A stretch of DNA of 64,000 nucleotides from Lysobacter sp. BMK333-48F3 (GTDB lineage: Bacteria > Pseudomonadota > Gammaproteobacteria > Xanthomonadales > Xanthomonadaceae), in contig NZ_JAIHOO010000001.1 in assembly GCF_019733395.1 (NCBI RefSeq), forward strand, positions 4,528,983-4,592,982. Direction: 5' to 3'. Every line of letters starts with the position of its first letter. Positions within the stretch are counted from its first letter, which is position 1. Shown one piece after another: positions 53,508 through 63,511 of this stretch. Position numbers and translations under genes: made by a program. The notes beneath the pieces are model-generated. The model had not been told where the DNA came from and did not search any database. It saw only the letters and a list, made by a program, of their open reading frames with translations.

Positions 53508-55429
53508 CGCTCGCTCCGCTTGCCGTCGGGCGCCGCATCGGCGGCGCCCCGTTGTTTCCTGCTCCGCCCCGCCGTCGCCGCGGCGGCCGGCTCGGCCGGC
53601 GCCTCCAGCCCGTGCAGGGCGGCGTAGATGCGCTCGGCCAGGGCCTCGTTGACGCCCTCCACCCGCGCGATCTCCTCGACGCCGGCGGCCTTGAGCCCGC
53701 CCAGTCCGCCGAAGTGCCGCAACAGATTAGCGCGCCGGCGCGGCCCGATGCCTGGGATGTCCTCCAGCCTACTGCTGTTGCGGGCCTTCTGCCGACGCCC
53801 GCGGTGGCCGGTGATGGCGAAACGGTGCGCCTCGTCGCGGACCTGCTGGACCAGTTGCAGGGCCGGCGACTCCGCGCCCGGACGCACCGTGCGCCCGTCC
53901 GGCAGCAGCAGTTCTTCGTCGCCGGGCCGGCGCGCCGGGCCCTTGGCCACGCCGACCAGGATCACGCCCTCCACGCCCAACTCGTCCAGCGCCGCGCGCG
54001 CCTGGGCCACCTGGCCGGCGCCGCCGTCGATCAGCAGGATGTCGGGCAGCACGCCGTATTCCTCGACCGCGCGCCGGAACCGGCGCGAGATCGCCTGGTT
54101 CATCGCCGCGTAATCGTCGCCCTCGGTGATGCCGGCGATGTTGTAGCGGCGGTACTGGCCGCGCACCGGGCCCTCGGCGTCGAACACCACGCACGAGGCC
54201 ACGGTCGCCTCGCCCATGGTGTGGCTGATGTCGAAGCACTCGATCCGGCCCGGCAAGGCCGGCATGCGCAGCAGCTCGCGCAGCGCTTCGGCGCGGGCCA
54301 GCTGGGCGGCGTGGCTGGTCAGCTCGGTGCCGAGCGAGAGCTCGGCGTTGCGCCGCGCCATGTCCAGGTAGCCGGCGCGCTCGCCGCGCACGTTATGCCT
54401 GATCTGCACCCGCCGCTCGCCCGAGCTGGACAGCGCATGCTCGAGCAGTTCGCGCTCGGGCAGGTCGCGGTCGAGCACGATCTCGCCCGGCGGCGGCTGC
54501 TCGGCGTAGTACTGGGACACGAACGCGGTCAGCACTTCCTCGGGGTTGTCGCTGCCGCGGGTCTGCGGGAAGAACGCGCGCGTGCCCAGATTGCGGCCGT
54601 CGCGGAACGCCAGCAGCAGCACGCAGGCCGACACGCCCTGCATCGCCACCGCCAGCACGTCCAGGTCGGCGGCGCGGCCGTCGACGTACTGGCGCGCCTG
54701 CAGGCTGCGGATGCTGGCGATCAGGTCGCGCAGGCGCGCGGCGTCCTCGAAGTCCAGGCGCGCGCTGGCCGCTTCCATGTCGCGGCCGAGCTCGTCGGTG
54801 AGCTCGTCGCTGCGTCCTTCCAGGAACAGGCCGGAGCGGCGCACGCTCTCGGCGTAGTCGCGCGCCGGCACCAGGCCGACGCAGGGCGCGCTGCAGCGGC
54901 CGATCTGGTGCTGCAGGCAGGGCCGCGAGCGGTTGCGGAACACGCTGTCCTCGCAGCTGCGCAGGCGGAACAGCTTGTGCATCAGGTTGAGCGTGTCGCG
55001 CACCGCGCCGACGCTGGCGTAGGGGCCGAAGTAGCGCCCGGGCACCGCGCGCGGCCCGCGGTGCATGGCGATGCGCGGCCAGGCCTCGTTGGTCATCAGC
55101 ACGTAGGGGTAGCTCTTGTCGTCGCGCAGCAGCACGTTGTAGCGCGGCTTCAGCGACTTGATGAGCTGGTTCTCGAGGATCAGCGCCTCGGCCTCGGTGC
55201 GGGTGACGGTGACTTCCATCCGCGCCGTCTGCGCCAGCATCGACATGATCCGCGCCGACTTGGGCGTGGCGTTGAAATAGCTGGAGACGCGGTTCTTCAG
55301 CGCGCCGGCCTTGCCGACGTAGAGCACGCCCTCGTCGGCGCCGATCATCCGATACACGCCCGGCGCGGTGCTGAGCTGCTTGACGAAGGCCTTGCCGTCG
55401 AACGGCGCGGGCGCGGCGGCCTGGCTCAT
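53504..55429 (-). CDS. uvrC: Excinuclease ABC subunit C
   Basis: 641 aa. N-terminal GIY-YIG nuclease (APGVYRMIGADEGVLYVGKA) cutting 3' of the lesion; Cys-rich CLQHQIGRCSAPC; UVR/UvrB-binding helix; RNase H-like C-terminal nuclease (FDISHTMGEATVASCVVFD, LLIDGGAGQVAQA); C-terminal helix-hairpin-helix (DIPGIGPRRRANLLRHFGGL). A Lys/Arg/Ala tail follows. Operon with pgsA. UvrA2 at 41033 is not its normal partner. Confidence 0.97.
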   Translation of the reverse strand: MSQAAAPAPFDGKAFVKQLSTAPGVYRMIGADEGVLYVGKAGALKNRVSSYFNATPKSARIMSMLAQTARMEVTVTRTEAEALILENQLIKSLKPRYNVLLRDDKSYPYVLMTNEAWPRIAMHRGPRAVPGRYFGPYASVGAVRDTLNLMHKLFRLRSCEDSVFRNRSRPCLQHQIGRCSAPCVGLVPARDYAESVRRSGLFLEGRSDELTDELGRDMEAASARLDFEDAARLRDLIASIRSLQARQYVDGRAADLDVLAVAMQGVSACVLLLAFRDGRNLGTRAFFPQTRGSDNPEEVLTAFVSQYYAEQPPPGEIVLDRDLPERELLEHALSSSGERRVQIRHNVRGERAGYLDMARRNAELSLGTELTSHAAQLARAEALRELLRMPALPGRIECFDISHTMGEATVASCVVFDAEGPVRGQYRRYNIAGITEGDDYAAMNQAISRRFRRAVEEYGVLPDILLIDGGAGQVAQARAALDELGVEGVILVGVAKGPARRPGDEELLLPDGRTVRPGAESPALQLVQQVRDEAHRFAITGHRGRRQKARNSSRLEDIPGIGPRRRANLLRHFGGLGGLKAAGVEEIARVEGVNEALAERIYAALHGLEAPAEPAAAATAGRSRKQRGAADAAPDGKRSER

Positions 55430-55823
55430 GCGCGCGGCGCCCCCGCGGCGGGCCCGCGCAGGATGTCGTTCGGGAGCACGGCGGCGGAGAGCGTCACAGG
55501 CATCGGCGGCGGCAGGCGGCGGGCGGGAATCCGAAGCGGGTTATGGCGGGAACGGAGCATGAATTGGGTTGATTATGCGCGAGTGCAAGGGCCGCGACCG
55601 GGATGCGGCGCTGAACCTGTCAGGTGTGCGGTGCGGCGGACGGGACGGCCGTCGACCATCGACCGTAGACCGGCCCCGGGGCGTGGGCATCCAGGGCGCC
55701 GGCACCTCGGGCGGCGGGCTCGGCTCGACCGCGGACGCCCGGTTCGGCGATGTGCGGCTTCGCCCGACCCGCGTTGCGGAACCGGGCCGCGAGCGGCGCA
55801 GCCCCTCCGGCCCCCGGCGGCGC
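55430..55823. other. Intergenic region, 394 nt
   Basis: Between ptp and uvrC. It must hold the uvrC-pgsA promoter. No gene, and no clear terminator or operator. Confidence 0.4.
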
Positions 55824-56300
55824 TCAGCCCAGCCGCAGTTCCTGGCGCAGGCGCGCGATCGCGCCGTCGGCGGCGCGGTCGAGCAACTGGAACACGTGCT
55901 CGAACTGGTCCGGCCCGCCGGTGTAGGGATCGGGCACTTCGCTGCCCTCGCCCAACCCGCACCAGTCCAGCAACAAGGCGCTCTGCGCGGTCGCGTCCTT
56001 GGGCGCGCGGCCGCGCACGTCGCGCAGGTTGGCGCGGTCGGCGCACAGCAGCCAATCGAAGCGGCGGTAGTCGGCGGCCTGGAGCTGGCGCGCGCGCAGG
56101 CCGGCGATGTCGATGCCGTGGCCGGCGGCGTTGGCGATCGAGCGCCGGTCGGGCGGATCGCCGATGTGCCAGTCGCCGGTGCCGGCCGAATCCAGCTCGA
56201 CCCGGCCGGCGATCGAGGACGCGGCGATGCGCGCGCGCAGCACGCCCTCGGCCACCGGCGAGCGGCAGATGTTGCCCAGGCAGACCACCAGCAGGCGCAT
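55824..56300 (-). CDS. Low-molecular-weight protein tyrosine phosphatase
   Basis: 158 aa. Active-site loop CLGNICRS (Cys7, Arg13, Ser14) and the general-acid loop DPYTGG. Enzymes of this family dephosphorylate tyrosine kinases of polysaccharide export and other phosphotyrosines. ATG lies 2 nt after the kdsB stop, so the genes are coupled; the pair kdsB-ptp is conserved in Xanthomonadaceae. Confidence 0.94.
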   Translation of the reverse strand: MRLLVVCLGNICRSPVAEGVLRARIAASSIAGRVELDSAGTGDWHIGDPPDRRSIANAAGHGIDIAGLRARQLQAADYRRFDWLLCADRANLRDVRGRAPKDATAQSALLLDWCGLGEGSEVPDPYTGGPDQFEHVFQLLDRAADGAIARLRQELRLG

Positions 56301-56302
56301 GC

Positions 56303-57088
56303 TCAGCCGCCCTCGCCCGCCGCGGCGCCGGCCGCCAGATGCGCCTCGGCGCGGGCCAGGTCCTCGGGGGTATCGACTCCGGGCGGGAACGGTTCCGGCG
56401 CGATCCCGACCGCGATCCGGTAGCCGGCTTCCAGCGCGCGCAGTTGTTCCAGCGACTCGATCTGCTCCAACCGGCCCGGGCGCAGCTTGGCGAACTTGCG
56501 CAGGAAACCGGCGCGGTAGCCGTAGATGCCGATGTGGCGCAGCCACTCGCCGCCGCCGGGCATGCGGCTGCGGTCCTTGGCGAAGGCGTCGCGCGGCCAC
56601 GGGATCGGCGCGCGGCTGAAGTACAGCGCGTCGCCGTTGCCGGCGCGCACCAGCTTGACCGCGTTCGGGTCGAGCAGGATCTCGACCTCGTCGATCGGCG
56701 TGGCCAGGGTCGACATCTCGGCGCCGCTGTCGCGCAGGGTCGCGGCGGTCGCGGCGATGCCGGCCGCCGGCGCGAACGGCTCGTCGCCCTGCAGGTTGAC
56801 CACCACCGTGTCGTCGCCCCAGCCGGCCTGGTCGGCGCATTCGGCCAGGCGGTCGGTACCGGAGGCGTGGTCGGGCGAGGTCATCGCCACCCGCACGCCC
56901 TGGCCGTCGAGGGCGCGGGCGATGCGCTCGTCGTCGGTGGCGATCCAGACCTCGCGCGCGCCGGCGGCGAGCGCGCGCCGGGCGACGTGCAGCACCAGCG
57001 GCTCGCCGCCGAGCAGGCGCAGCGGCTTGCCCGGCAGGCGCGAGGCGGCGTAACGGGCGGGGATGGCGACGACGAAGTCCTGGCTCAT
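56303..57088 (-). CDS. kdsB: CMP-Kdo synthetase (3-deoxy-manno-octulosonate cytidylyltransferase)
   Basis: 261 aa cytosolic enzyme activating Kdo with CTP for LPS inner core assembly. N-terminal nucleotide loop [37 protein letters not shown], and C-terminal [21 protein letters not shown] signatures. Lies 103 nt after lpxK on the same strand, consistent with LPS biosynthesis. Confidence 0.96.
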   Translation of the reverse strand: MSQDFVVAIPARYAASRLPGKPLRLLGGEPLVLHVARRALAAGAREVWIATDDERIARALDGQGVRVAMTSPDHASGTDRLAECADQAGWGDDTVVVNLQGDEPFAPAAGIAATAATLRDSGAEMSTLATPIDEVEILLDPNAVKLVRAGNGDALYFSRAPIPWPRDAFAKDRSRMPGGGEWLRHIGIYGYRAGFLRKFAKLRPGRLEQIESLEQLRALEAGYRIAVGIAPEPFPPGVDTPEDLARAEAHLAAGAAAGEGG

Positions 57089-57191
57089 GTTCGGTTCCGG
57101 GGCGAAACGGTGCGGCCGCGGCGCGCAGGCGCGGGTTGCGGCGGGTAGGACGCAGTCTAGCGGCGCCGGCGCGCCGTGGCGGCGTCCGCGC

Positions 57192-58229
57192 TCAGCGGCG
57201 GCGGTGCGCGGCCAGCTTGTCGATCAGGGCCACCCACAGCGCCTCCGGCAGTTCGGCCCGCACCGGCACGCTGTAGTGCTGTTCGGAGACGAACGCGTCG
57301 GGGCCGTCCAGGGCCAGCTTGACCGCGTCTTTCTCGGTCATCAGCACCGGCAGCTTGCTGCCGAAATCGAAATCGCCGGCGACGTAGCGATGATGGTCGG
57401 CGAAGGCGTGCGGGACCACCGCGATGCCGAACTCGCGCAGCATGGCGAAGTAGCGCTCCGGGTCGCCGATCCCGGCCACCGCGTGCACGCGCCGGCCGGC
57501 GAAGGACGCCAGCGGCAGCGGCCGGCCGCCGAGCAGCGGCAGGGCCTGGTCGGCGATCAGCCGCATCGGCCATTCGCCGAAGCCGGCGCTCGCCGCCGGA
57601 TCGCCGGCCGCGCCGGCCAGGTTGACCACGCGGAAGTCGCAGGTCGCCGCGCGCTCGGGCAGTTCGCGCAGCGGCCCGGCCGGCAGCAGCTGGCCGTTGC
57701 CGTAGCGGCGGCGGCCGTCGATCACTTCGATCTCGATGTCGCGCGCCAGCCGGTAATGCTGCAGGCCGTCGTCGCAGACCACCACGTCGCAGCCGGCCTC
57801 GGCCAGGGCGCGCGCGGCGGCGGCGCGGTCGCGGTCGACCCACACCGGCGCGCCGGTGCGGCGCGCGATCAGCACCGGTTCGTCGCCGCCCAGGCGCGGA
57901 TCGGTGTCGCGCTCGACCCAGCGCGCGGTCTTGGCCTCGTCGCGGCCGTAGCCGCGGCTGGCGATGCCCGGCTTCCAGCCTTCCTGTTGCAGGCGCTGGA
58001 CCAGGGCGATGCTGAGCGGGGTCTTGCCGGCGCCGCCGGCGGTGATGTTGCCGACCACCACCACCGGCACGCCGGGGTGGCGGCGGCGCAGCAGGCCCTT
58101 GCGGTACAGGCCGCGGCGCAGGCCGGTCAGCGCGCCGTACAGGCCCGACAGCAGCCGCGCGGAGACCGGCACCGGCAGGTCGTCGTACCAGAACCCGGGC
58201 ACCCCGGGGCGGCGCTCGGCGCCGCTCAT
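57192..58229 (-). CDS. lpxK: Tetraacyldisaccharide 4'-kinase
   Basis: 345 aa inner-membrane-associated kinase that adds the 4'-phosphate in lipid A synthesis. P-loop [12 protein letters not shown] at 60-71, SRGYGRD, the DDGLQHY motif and [11 protein letters not shown] are all present. Its ATG overlaps the msbA stop by 4 nt, giving msbA-lpxK coupling as in many Gammaproteobacteria. Confidence 0.96.
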   Translation of the reverse strand: MSGAERRPGVPGFWYDDLPVPVSARLLSGLYGALTGLRRGLYRKGLLRRRHPGVPVVVVGNITAGGAGKTPLSIALVQRLQQEGWKPGIASRGYGRDEAKTARWVERDTDPRLGGDEPVLIARRTGAPVWVDRDRAAAARALAEAGCDVVVCDDGLQHYRLARDIEIEVIDGRRRYGNGQLLPAGPLRELPERAATCDFRVVNLAGAAGDPAASAGFGEWPMRLIADQALPLLGGRPLPLASFAGRRVHAVAGIGDPERYFAMLREFGIAVVPHAFADHHRYVAGDFDFGSKLPVLMTEKDAVKLALDGPDAFVSEQHYSVPVRAELPEALWVALIDKLAAHRRR

Positions 58230-59974
58230 TCGCCGTCCCGGAACTGCATGCGGTGCAGGTGCGCGTACAAGCCGCCCTGCGCCAGCAATTCGGCATGACG
58301 GCCGCGTTCGACGATCCGGCCCTGGTCCAGCACCAGCACCTGGTCGGCATGTTCGATGGTCGACAGGCGGTGCGCGATCACCAGGGTGGTGCGGTCCGGC
58401 ATCAGCCGTTCCAGTGCGTCCTGGACCAGGCGCTCGGACTCGGTGTCCAGCGCCGCGGTGGCTTCGTCGAGGATCAGGATCGGCGCGTCCTTGAGCATCG
58501 CGCGGGCGATCGCCAGGCGCTGGCGCTGGCCGCCGGAGAGCTTGCCGCCCTTGGCGCCGATCGCGGTGTTCACGCCGTCGGGCAGTTTGTCGACGAATTC
58601 GGCGGCGTTGGCGCCCTGGATCGCCTGCGCCAGCGCGGCCGGGTCGGCGTCCTGCATTTCGCCGTAGGCGACGTTGGCGGCGATGGTGCCGTCGAACAGC
58701 ATCACCTGCTGGCCGACCAGGGCGATCTGCCGGCGCAGGTCGGCGAGCCGATACTCGGCCAGCGGATGACCGTCGAGCAGGATCTGCCCGGCCTCGGGAT
58801 CGTAGAAACGCGGGATCAGCTTGATCAGGCTGGACTTGCCGCTGCCGGAGCGGCCGACGATCGCGGTCACCGAGCCCGGCTTGGCGACGAAGCTGATGTC
58901 CGCCAGCGCCGGCTGGGCCTGGCCCGGATAACGCGCGGTGACGGCGCGGAATTCGATCAGGCCCTGGCTGCGGGCGAGCGCGCGCTGGCCCTGGTCCGGC
59001 TCCTCGGCCGCATCCAGCACCTCGAACAGGCGCTCGGCCGAAGCGACGCCGCGCTGGAGCATGTTCTGCACGTTGGTCAGCTGACGCAGGGCCGGGATCA
59101 TCGCCATCATCGACATCATCAGGGCGACGAAGCCGCCGGCGCTGAGGCGGCCGGCGGAGGCTTCGTAACCGGCGACCAGCAGCAGCAACGCCAGCCCGGT
59201 GGCGCCCATCAGCTGGACCATGGCCGAGGCGATGCTGCGGGTGGATTCGACCTTCAGGCTCAGCCGCAGGTAGTCGTTGGCGATCGCGCCGTAGCGCGCC
59301 AGCTCGGAGGTCTGCGCGCCGTAGACCTTCACTTCCTGCTGATTGGACAAGGCCTGGTCGGCCGAGACCAGCAGTTGCGCCCCGCTCTCCTGGATCCGGT
59401 GGCTGATCCGGCGGTAGCGGCGGCCGACCTTGTCCATGACCCAGGCCAGCGGCGGCGCCATCACCGCCACCGCGATCGTGACCTGCCAGTTGGTCCAGAT
59501 CATCACCGCCAACAAGGCCAGGGCCTGCAGCGAGTTCTGCACCATCACCTTGAGCGCGTCGACCGCGGCCTGGGCGACCTGGTCGCTGTCCGAGCCCAGC
59601 CGCACCAGCATCGACGGCACCGGCTCGGTGTCGAAGCGCGAACCCGGCAGGCGCAGGTACTTGTCCAGCACCCGCACGCGCAGGTCGCGGGCCACGCCGC
59701 GGCCGGACTTGGCCATGTAGTAGTCGGTCAGGTACCCGGCCACGCCGCGCAGCACGAACACGCCGACGATCGCCGCCGGCAGCCACAAGGCCACCGCCAT
59801 GTTCTTGGCGATGAAGGTCTCGTTGACGATCGGCTCCATCAGCTTGGTGAACGCCGCGCCGGCGCCGGCCTCGATCGCCATGCCCAGCGCCGCGATCCAC
59901 AGCAGTCCGCGGTAGGGCCGCGAGAATTCCAGCAACCGGCGATACGTCTGCCAGGGCGAGGCGGCTGCCGTCAC
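58226..59974 (-). CDS. msbA: Lipid A flippase MsbA
   Basis: 582 aa half-transporter ABC exporter that moves core-lipid A across the inner membrane. Six-helix membrane domain (residues 1-320), then ATPase: Walker [13 protein letters not shown], signature [15 protein letters not shown], Walker [14 protein letters not shown]-loop [12 protein letters not shown]. Start is a GTG at 59974 that overlaps the exbD stop by 4 nt. Confidence 0.96.
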   Translation of the reverse strand: MTAAASPWQTYRRLLEFSRPYRGLLWIAALGMAIEAGAGAAFTKLMEPIVNETFIAKNMAVALWLPAAIVGVFVLRGVAGYLTDYYMAKSGRGVARDLRVRVLDKYLRLPGSRFDTEPVPSMLVRLGSDSDQVAQAAVDALKVMVQNSLQALALLAVMIWTNWQVTIAVAVMAPPLAWVMDKVGRRYRRISHRIQESGAQLLVSADQALSNQQEVKVYGAQTSELARYGAIANDYLRLSLKVESTRSIASAMVQLMGATGLALLLLVAGYEASAGRLSAGGFVALMMSMMAMIPALRQLTNVQNMLQRGVASAERLFEVLDAAEEPDQGQRALARSQGLIEFRAVTARYPGQAQPALADISFVAKPGSVTAIVGRSGSGKSSLIKLIPRFYDPEAGQILLDGHPLAEYRLADLRRQIALVGQQVMLFDGTIAANVAYGEMQDADPAALAQAIQGANAAEFVDKLPDGVNTAIGAKGGKLSGGQRQRLAIARAMLKDAPILILDEATAALDTESERLVQDALERLMPDRTTLVIAHRLSTIEHADQVLVLDQGRIVERGRHAELLAQGGLYAHLHRMQFRDGE

Positions 59975-60423
59975 CGAGCGGCCTCCGTCGCCGGCTTGGC
60001 CGCGCTGGGTTGCGGCGGCGCGGTCGCGTTCATGATCCGGCGGAAGCCGAGCTGGCCGAGCGCGTCGTAGACGGTGACCACGGCCTGGTACGGGGTGCGC
60101 GCGTCGGCGCGCAGCATCACGGTGCGGTCGCGGTCGCTGCCGGCGACCTCGGCGATGGTGGTCTTGAGCGACTCCAGGTCGTCGCGCAGCACTTCGCGGT
60201 CGCCGACGAAGTAACGGCCTTCGGCGTTGACCAGCACGATCAGCGCCTTGCTGGCGTCGCCGGCCGGTTCGCCGGTGGCGCGCGGCAGCTCGAGCTTGAG
60301 CACCGAGCGCGCGTCGAAGGTCGCGGTGACGACGAAGAAGATGATCAGCACCAGAATCACGTCGATCAGCGGGACCAGGTTGATCTCCGGTTCGTCGTCG
60401 GCGCGGTGGTCGCGGATACGCAT
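59971..60423 (-). CDS. exbD: ExbD/TolR-type proton-channel subunit
   Basis: 150 aa. One N-terminal membrane helix ([19 protein letters not shown]) with the proton-carrying Asp21, then a periplasmic domain with the FxxD-type [11 protein letters not shown]. Works with ExbB to energise TonB or an envelope machine. Lies 11 nt after exbB, without tonB in the operon; in this family the pair sits with msbA. Confidence 0.92.
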   Translation of the reverse strand: MRIRDHRADDEPEINLVPLIDVILVLIIFFVVTATFDARSVLKLELPRATGEPAGDASKALIVLVNAEGRYFVGDREVLRDDLESLKTTIAEVAGSDRDRTVMLRADARTPYQAVVTVYDALGQLGFRRIMNATAPPQPSAAKPATEAAR

Positions 60424-60434
60424 GCGGCGCCGCC

Positions 60435-61100
60435 TCAGCCGGCCTGGCCGCCGGCCAGGCGCACCGGCGGACGCGCCTCGTGCGCGCGCGCTTCGGCCGT
60501 GCCCGGGGTCAGCACGTCGACCAGGGCGATGGCCTCGTGCTCCATCGCGACGATGTACTCGGCGATGCGGCCGCGGAACCAGCGGTGGGCCATCAGCGCC
60601 GGGATCGCCACGATCATGCCGGCGGCGGTGCAGACCAGCGCCTTGCCGATGCCGCCGGCGAGCTGGTTGACGTCGCCGATGCCGTGGTCGTTGATGACCA
60701 GGAACATCTGGATCATGCCGACCACGGTGCCGAACAGGCCCAGCAGCGGGCCGGCCGCGGAAATCGTGCCGAGCGTGTTCAGGTAACGCTCCATGCGGTG
60801 GACCAGATGGCGGCCGACGTCCTCGATCCGCTCGCGGATTTCCTCGCGCGGGCGATGGCGCACGTCCAGCGCGGCGGCGAGCAAGGCGCCCAGCGGCGCG
60901 GTCGCGCGCAGCGACTCGATGTGCGCCGGGTCGAGCTTGCCGGAGGCCGCCCAGGTGCGTACTTCCTGGCCCAGATTCGGCGGCAGCACGGCGCGCCGGC
61001 GCAGGGTCCACAGGCGTTCGACGATGATCGCCAGCGCCACCGCCGACAACATCAACAACGGAATCATCGGCCAACCGCCGGCCTTGACCAGTTCCAGCAC
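60435..61100 (-). CDS. exbB: ExbB/TolQ-type proton-channel subunit
   Basis: 221 aa. GTG start at 61100 with GGAGG 8 nt upstream. Three membrane helices: IPLLMLSAVALAIIVERLW, then GTISAAGPLLGLFGTVVGMIQMF, then ALVCTAAGMIVAIPALM, matching the MotA/TolQ/ExbB core. Companion of ExbD immediately downstream. Confidence 0.93.
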   Translation of the reverse strand: MLELVKAGGWPMIPLLMLSAVALAIIVERLWTLRRRAVLPPNLGQEVRTWAASGKLDPAHIESLRATAPLGALLAAALDVRHRPREEIRERIEDVGRHLVHRMERYLNTLGTISAAGPLLGLFGTVVGMIQMFLVINDHGIGDVNQLAGGIGKALVCTAAGMIVAIPALMAHRWFRGRIAEYIVAMEHEAIALVDVLTPGTAEARAHEARPPVRLAGGQAG

Positions 61101-61127
61101 TCGCGAACCTCCGGCCCGTGGCCGACT

Positions 61128-63509
61128 TCAATCCGGGCGATAGGATAGCCCAGGGTCCGTGCGCCGGGTCGCATCCCACAGGCGCGGGTGTGTCTGGCGT
61201 CGCGTTTCCACGGCGATGCCGGCGGCGCCCAGCCGGACCCGCAGCGCGCCCTGCTCGGCGGTCAGCCAGGTGCGCGCTCCGGCCTCGCGCCAGCGCTGCA
61301 GCACCGGCTTGCGCGGATGGCCGAAGCGGTTGCCGTGGCCGGCCGAGACCAAGGCGTGGCGGGCGCCGGTGGCGGCGACGAAGGCCGGGTCGGAGGAGCC
61401 GCCGCTGCCGTGGTGGGCGACCAGGACCACGTCGGCGCGCAGGCGCTCGTCGGCCGATTGCGCCGCGCGCCGGACCAGGTCGCGTTCGACCACTTCGCCG
61501 ATGTCGCCGGTCAGCAACACGCTGCCGTGGGCGCTGTCGATCCGCAGCACGCAGCTGGATTCGTTGCCCAGGTAGGGAAAGTCGGCCGGCGGGTGCAGGA
61601 AACGCAGGCGCACGCCGTCCCAGGCCCAGCTCTGCCCGGCCCGGCACGCAACGCTGCGCAGCCCGCGCATCGCCTCCCCGGCCACCTCCGGCGGCGCGGT
61701 CAGCGGCGCGGCGAACTCGGCCAGCACCGCGCCCAGGCCGCCGGCGTGGTCGTTGTCGCCGTGGCTGGCGACGACCCGGTCCAGGCGGCGTACGCCGAGC
61801 GCGCGCAGGCTCGGCAGCACCGCGCGCTCGCCGGCGTCGTAGCCGTCGCGCACCGCCGGGCCGGCGTCGTACAGCAGGCTGTGGCCGGCAGTGCGCACCA
61901 GCACCGACAGCCCCTGGCCGACGTCGATCGCGACCACTTCGACCTCGCCATGGCGCGGCAGTTGCCGGTCCGGCCATAACAACGGCAGCCACAGCAGCGC
62001 GGCCAAGGCCTTGCCCGGGGTGCCGCGCGGCAGCAGCAGCCAGAACGCGCCGGCCAGGGCCAGCGGCAGGGCGTACCAGCGCGGTTCCGGCAGCCACCAC
62101 AGCGCCAGGCCGCTGTCGGCCAGGGCGGCGAACCAGGGCCAGCCGGGCTCGAAACAGGCCGCCGCAACCCGCCACAGCGGTGCGCCGGCGCCCGGGTACA
62201 GGCACTCCAGACCGGTGCCGAGCAAGGCCAGCGGTACCACCAGCAAGCTCCACCAAGGCACCGCCAGCAGGTTGGCGAAGGGGCCGGCCAGCGAGGCCTG
62301 GCCGAACAGCCAGGCCGCCACCGGCAACAGCCCCAGGCTGGCCACGCCCTGGGCGCCGAGGAAGCCGCCCAGGCGCGCGCGCCAGCCGCTGGCCCCGCCT
62401 GTCGCCGGCAGGCACCACATCAGCCAGGCCACGCCGAGGAAACTGAGCCAGAACCCGGCCCCGAGCAGGGCCAGCGGATCGGCCAGGGCGAGCGCGAGCG
62501 CCGCCACCGCCAGGGCGTCGAAGCCGCGCCAGCGCCGGCGCGACAGGCTCAGGCCGGCGACCACCGCGATCATCAGCCAGGTGCGCACGGTCGGCAGAGC
62601 GAAGCCGACCGCGGCGGCGTAGGCGCCGGCGCCGAGCATCGCCGCGACCGCCGCCGCGGCCGCCGCCGGCCAGCGCCGTCCCAGGCCCGGCCACAACCAC
62701 CACAGGGCCCGCGCCAGCCAGGCCGCGGCGCCGGCGACCAGGCCGACGTGGAAGCCGGAAATCGCGATCAGATGGGTCAGGCCGTTGGCGCGCAGCACGC
62801 TCCAGTCGCGTTGCTCCAGGCCGCGGGTGTCGCCGAGCGCCAGCGCGCGCACGAAGCGCGCGCCGGGCGTGGGCACGGCGGCGGCGATGCGGTCGGACAT
62901 GGCTTCGCGCCAGGCCTGCAGCCCTTGCGCTTCGCCCAGGCGCCGCGCCTGCTCGGGCTTGCGCAGATAGCCGGTGGCGGCGAGCCGGTCGATCAGCGCA
63001 TAGCGCTCGGCGTCCGGCGCGCCCGGGTTGCGCAGCCCGCGCGGCGCGCGCAGGCGCGCCCGCAGTTGCCAGCGCTGGCCGGCGCGCAGCAGCGAACGCG
63101 GCTGCGGGTCCTGGTCGTACCACGACAGGCGCAACAGCCGGCCGCGCAAAGGTTCCGGTTGCGCCGCATCGTCGTCGACGCGGAAATCGAAGCGGGTGCG
63201 GCGCGGCTCGTGCAGCGGCAACTCGACGATCCGGCCGCGCAGCGAGAGTTCGCGCTTCTCCCAGTCCGGCGGCAGTTGCAGGCTCAACGCCCAGGCCGCA
63301 TGCAGGCCGGCCCAGGCGAAACCGAATACGAACGCGGCCGGCGGACGCCAGCGCGGCGCCCGCCACCACAGCGCGGCGGCCAGGGCCGCCAGCAGCGCGG
63401 CGGCGATCCAGGGGCAAACGCGCGGCAGGGCCAGGCCGGCGCCGATGCCGGCCAACAATGCGATCGCTACGCGTTTTCCGAACGGCGGCGTCCTTGCCGC
63501 ATCGAACAT
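61128..63509 (-). CDS. comEC: ComEC/Rec2 DNA-uptake channel
   Basis: 793 aa. N-terminal membrane and OB-like (DUF4131) region with about 2 helices, a Competence-domain helical bundle (GLTHLIAISGFHVGL is diagnostic), then a metallo-beta-lactamase domain (ASHGDNDHAGGLG with the metal HxxxDH-like motif, VALVAHHGS-type end). It transports single-stranded DNA across the inner membrane in natural transformation. Lies between lolD and exbB, 27 nt before exbB. Confidence 0.95.
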   Translation of the reverse strand: MFDAARTPPFGKRVAIALLAGIGAGLALPRVCPWIAAALLAALAAALWWRAPRWRPPAAFVFGFAWAGLHAAWALSLQLPPDWEKRELSLRGRIVELPLHEPRRTRFDFRVDDDAAQPEPLRGRLLRLSWYDQDPQPRSLLRAGQRWQLRARLRAPRGLRNPGAPDAERYALIDRLAATGYLRKPEQARRLGEAQGLQAWREAMSDRIAAAVPTPGARFVRALALGDTRGLEQRDWSVLRANGLTHLIAISGFHVGLVAGAAAWLARALWWLWPGLGRRWPAAAAAAVAAMLGAGAYAAAVGFALPTVRTWLMIAVVAGLSLSRRRWRGFDALAVAALALALADPLALLGAGFWLSFLGVAWLMWCLPATGGASGWRARLGGFLGAQGVASLGLLPVAAWLFGQASLAGPFANLLAVPWWSLLVVPLALLGTGLECLYPGAGAPLWRVAAACFEPGWPWFAALADSGLALWWLPEPRWYALPLALAGAFWLLLPRGTPGKALAALLWLPLLWPDRQLPRHGEVEVVAIDVGQGLSVLVRTAGHSLLYDAGPAVRDGYDAGERAVLPSLRALGVRRLDRVVASHGDNDHAGGLGAVLAEFAAPLTAPPEVAGEAMRGLRSVACRAGQSWAWDGVRLRFLHPPADFPYLGNESSCVLRIDSAHGSVLLTGDIGEVVERDLVRRAAQSADERLRADVVLVAHHGSGGSSDPAFVAATGARHALVSAGHGNRFGHPRKPVLQRWREAGARTWLTAEQGALRVRLGAAGIAVETRRQTHPRLWDATRRTDPGLSYRPD

Positions 63510-63511
63510 GG

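Noticed and set aside
53552..57148. Frame of nearly 1200 codons antisense to uvrC, ptp and kdsB
   Set aside because: No domain signature; it is the complement of three conserved genes.
59971..63417. A frame of over 1100 codons across exbD, exbB and comEC
   Set aside because: Only its last 150 codons (exbD, from ATG 60423) have a coherent protein signature; the rest is antisense-like or out of frame with exbB and comEC.
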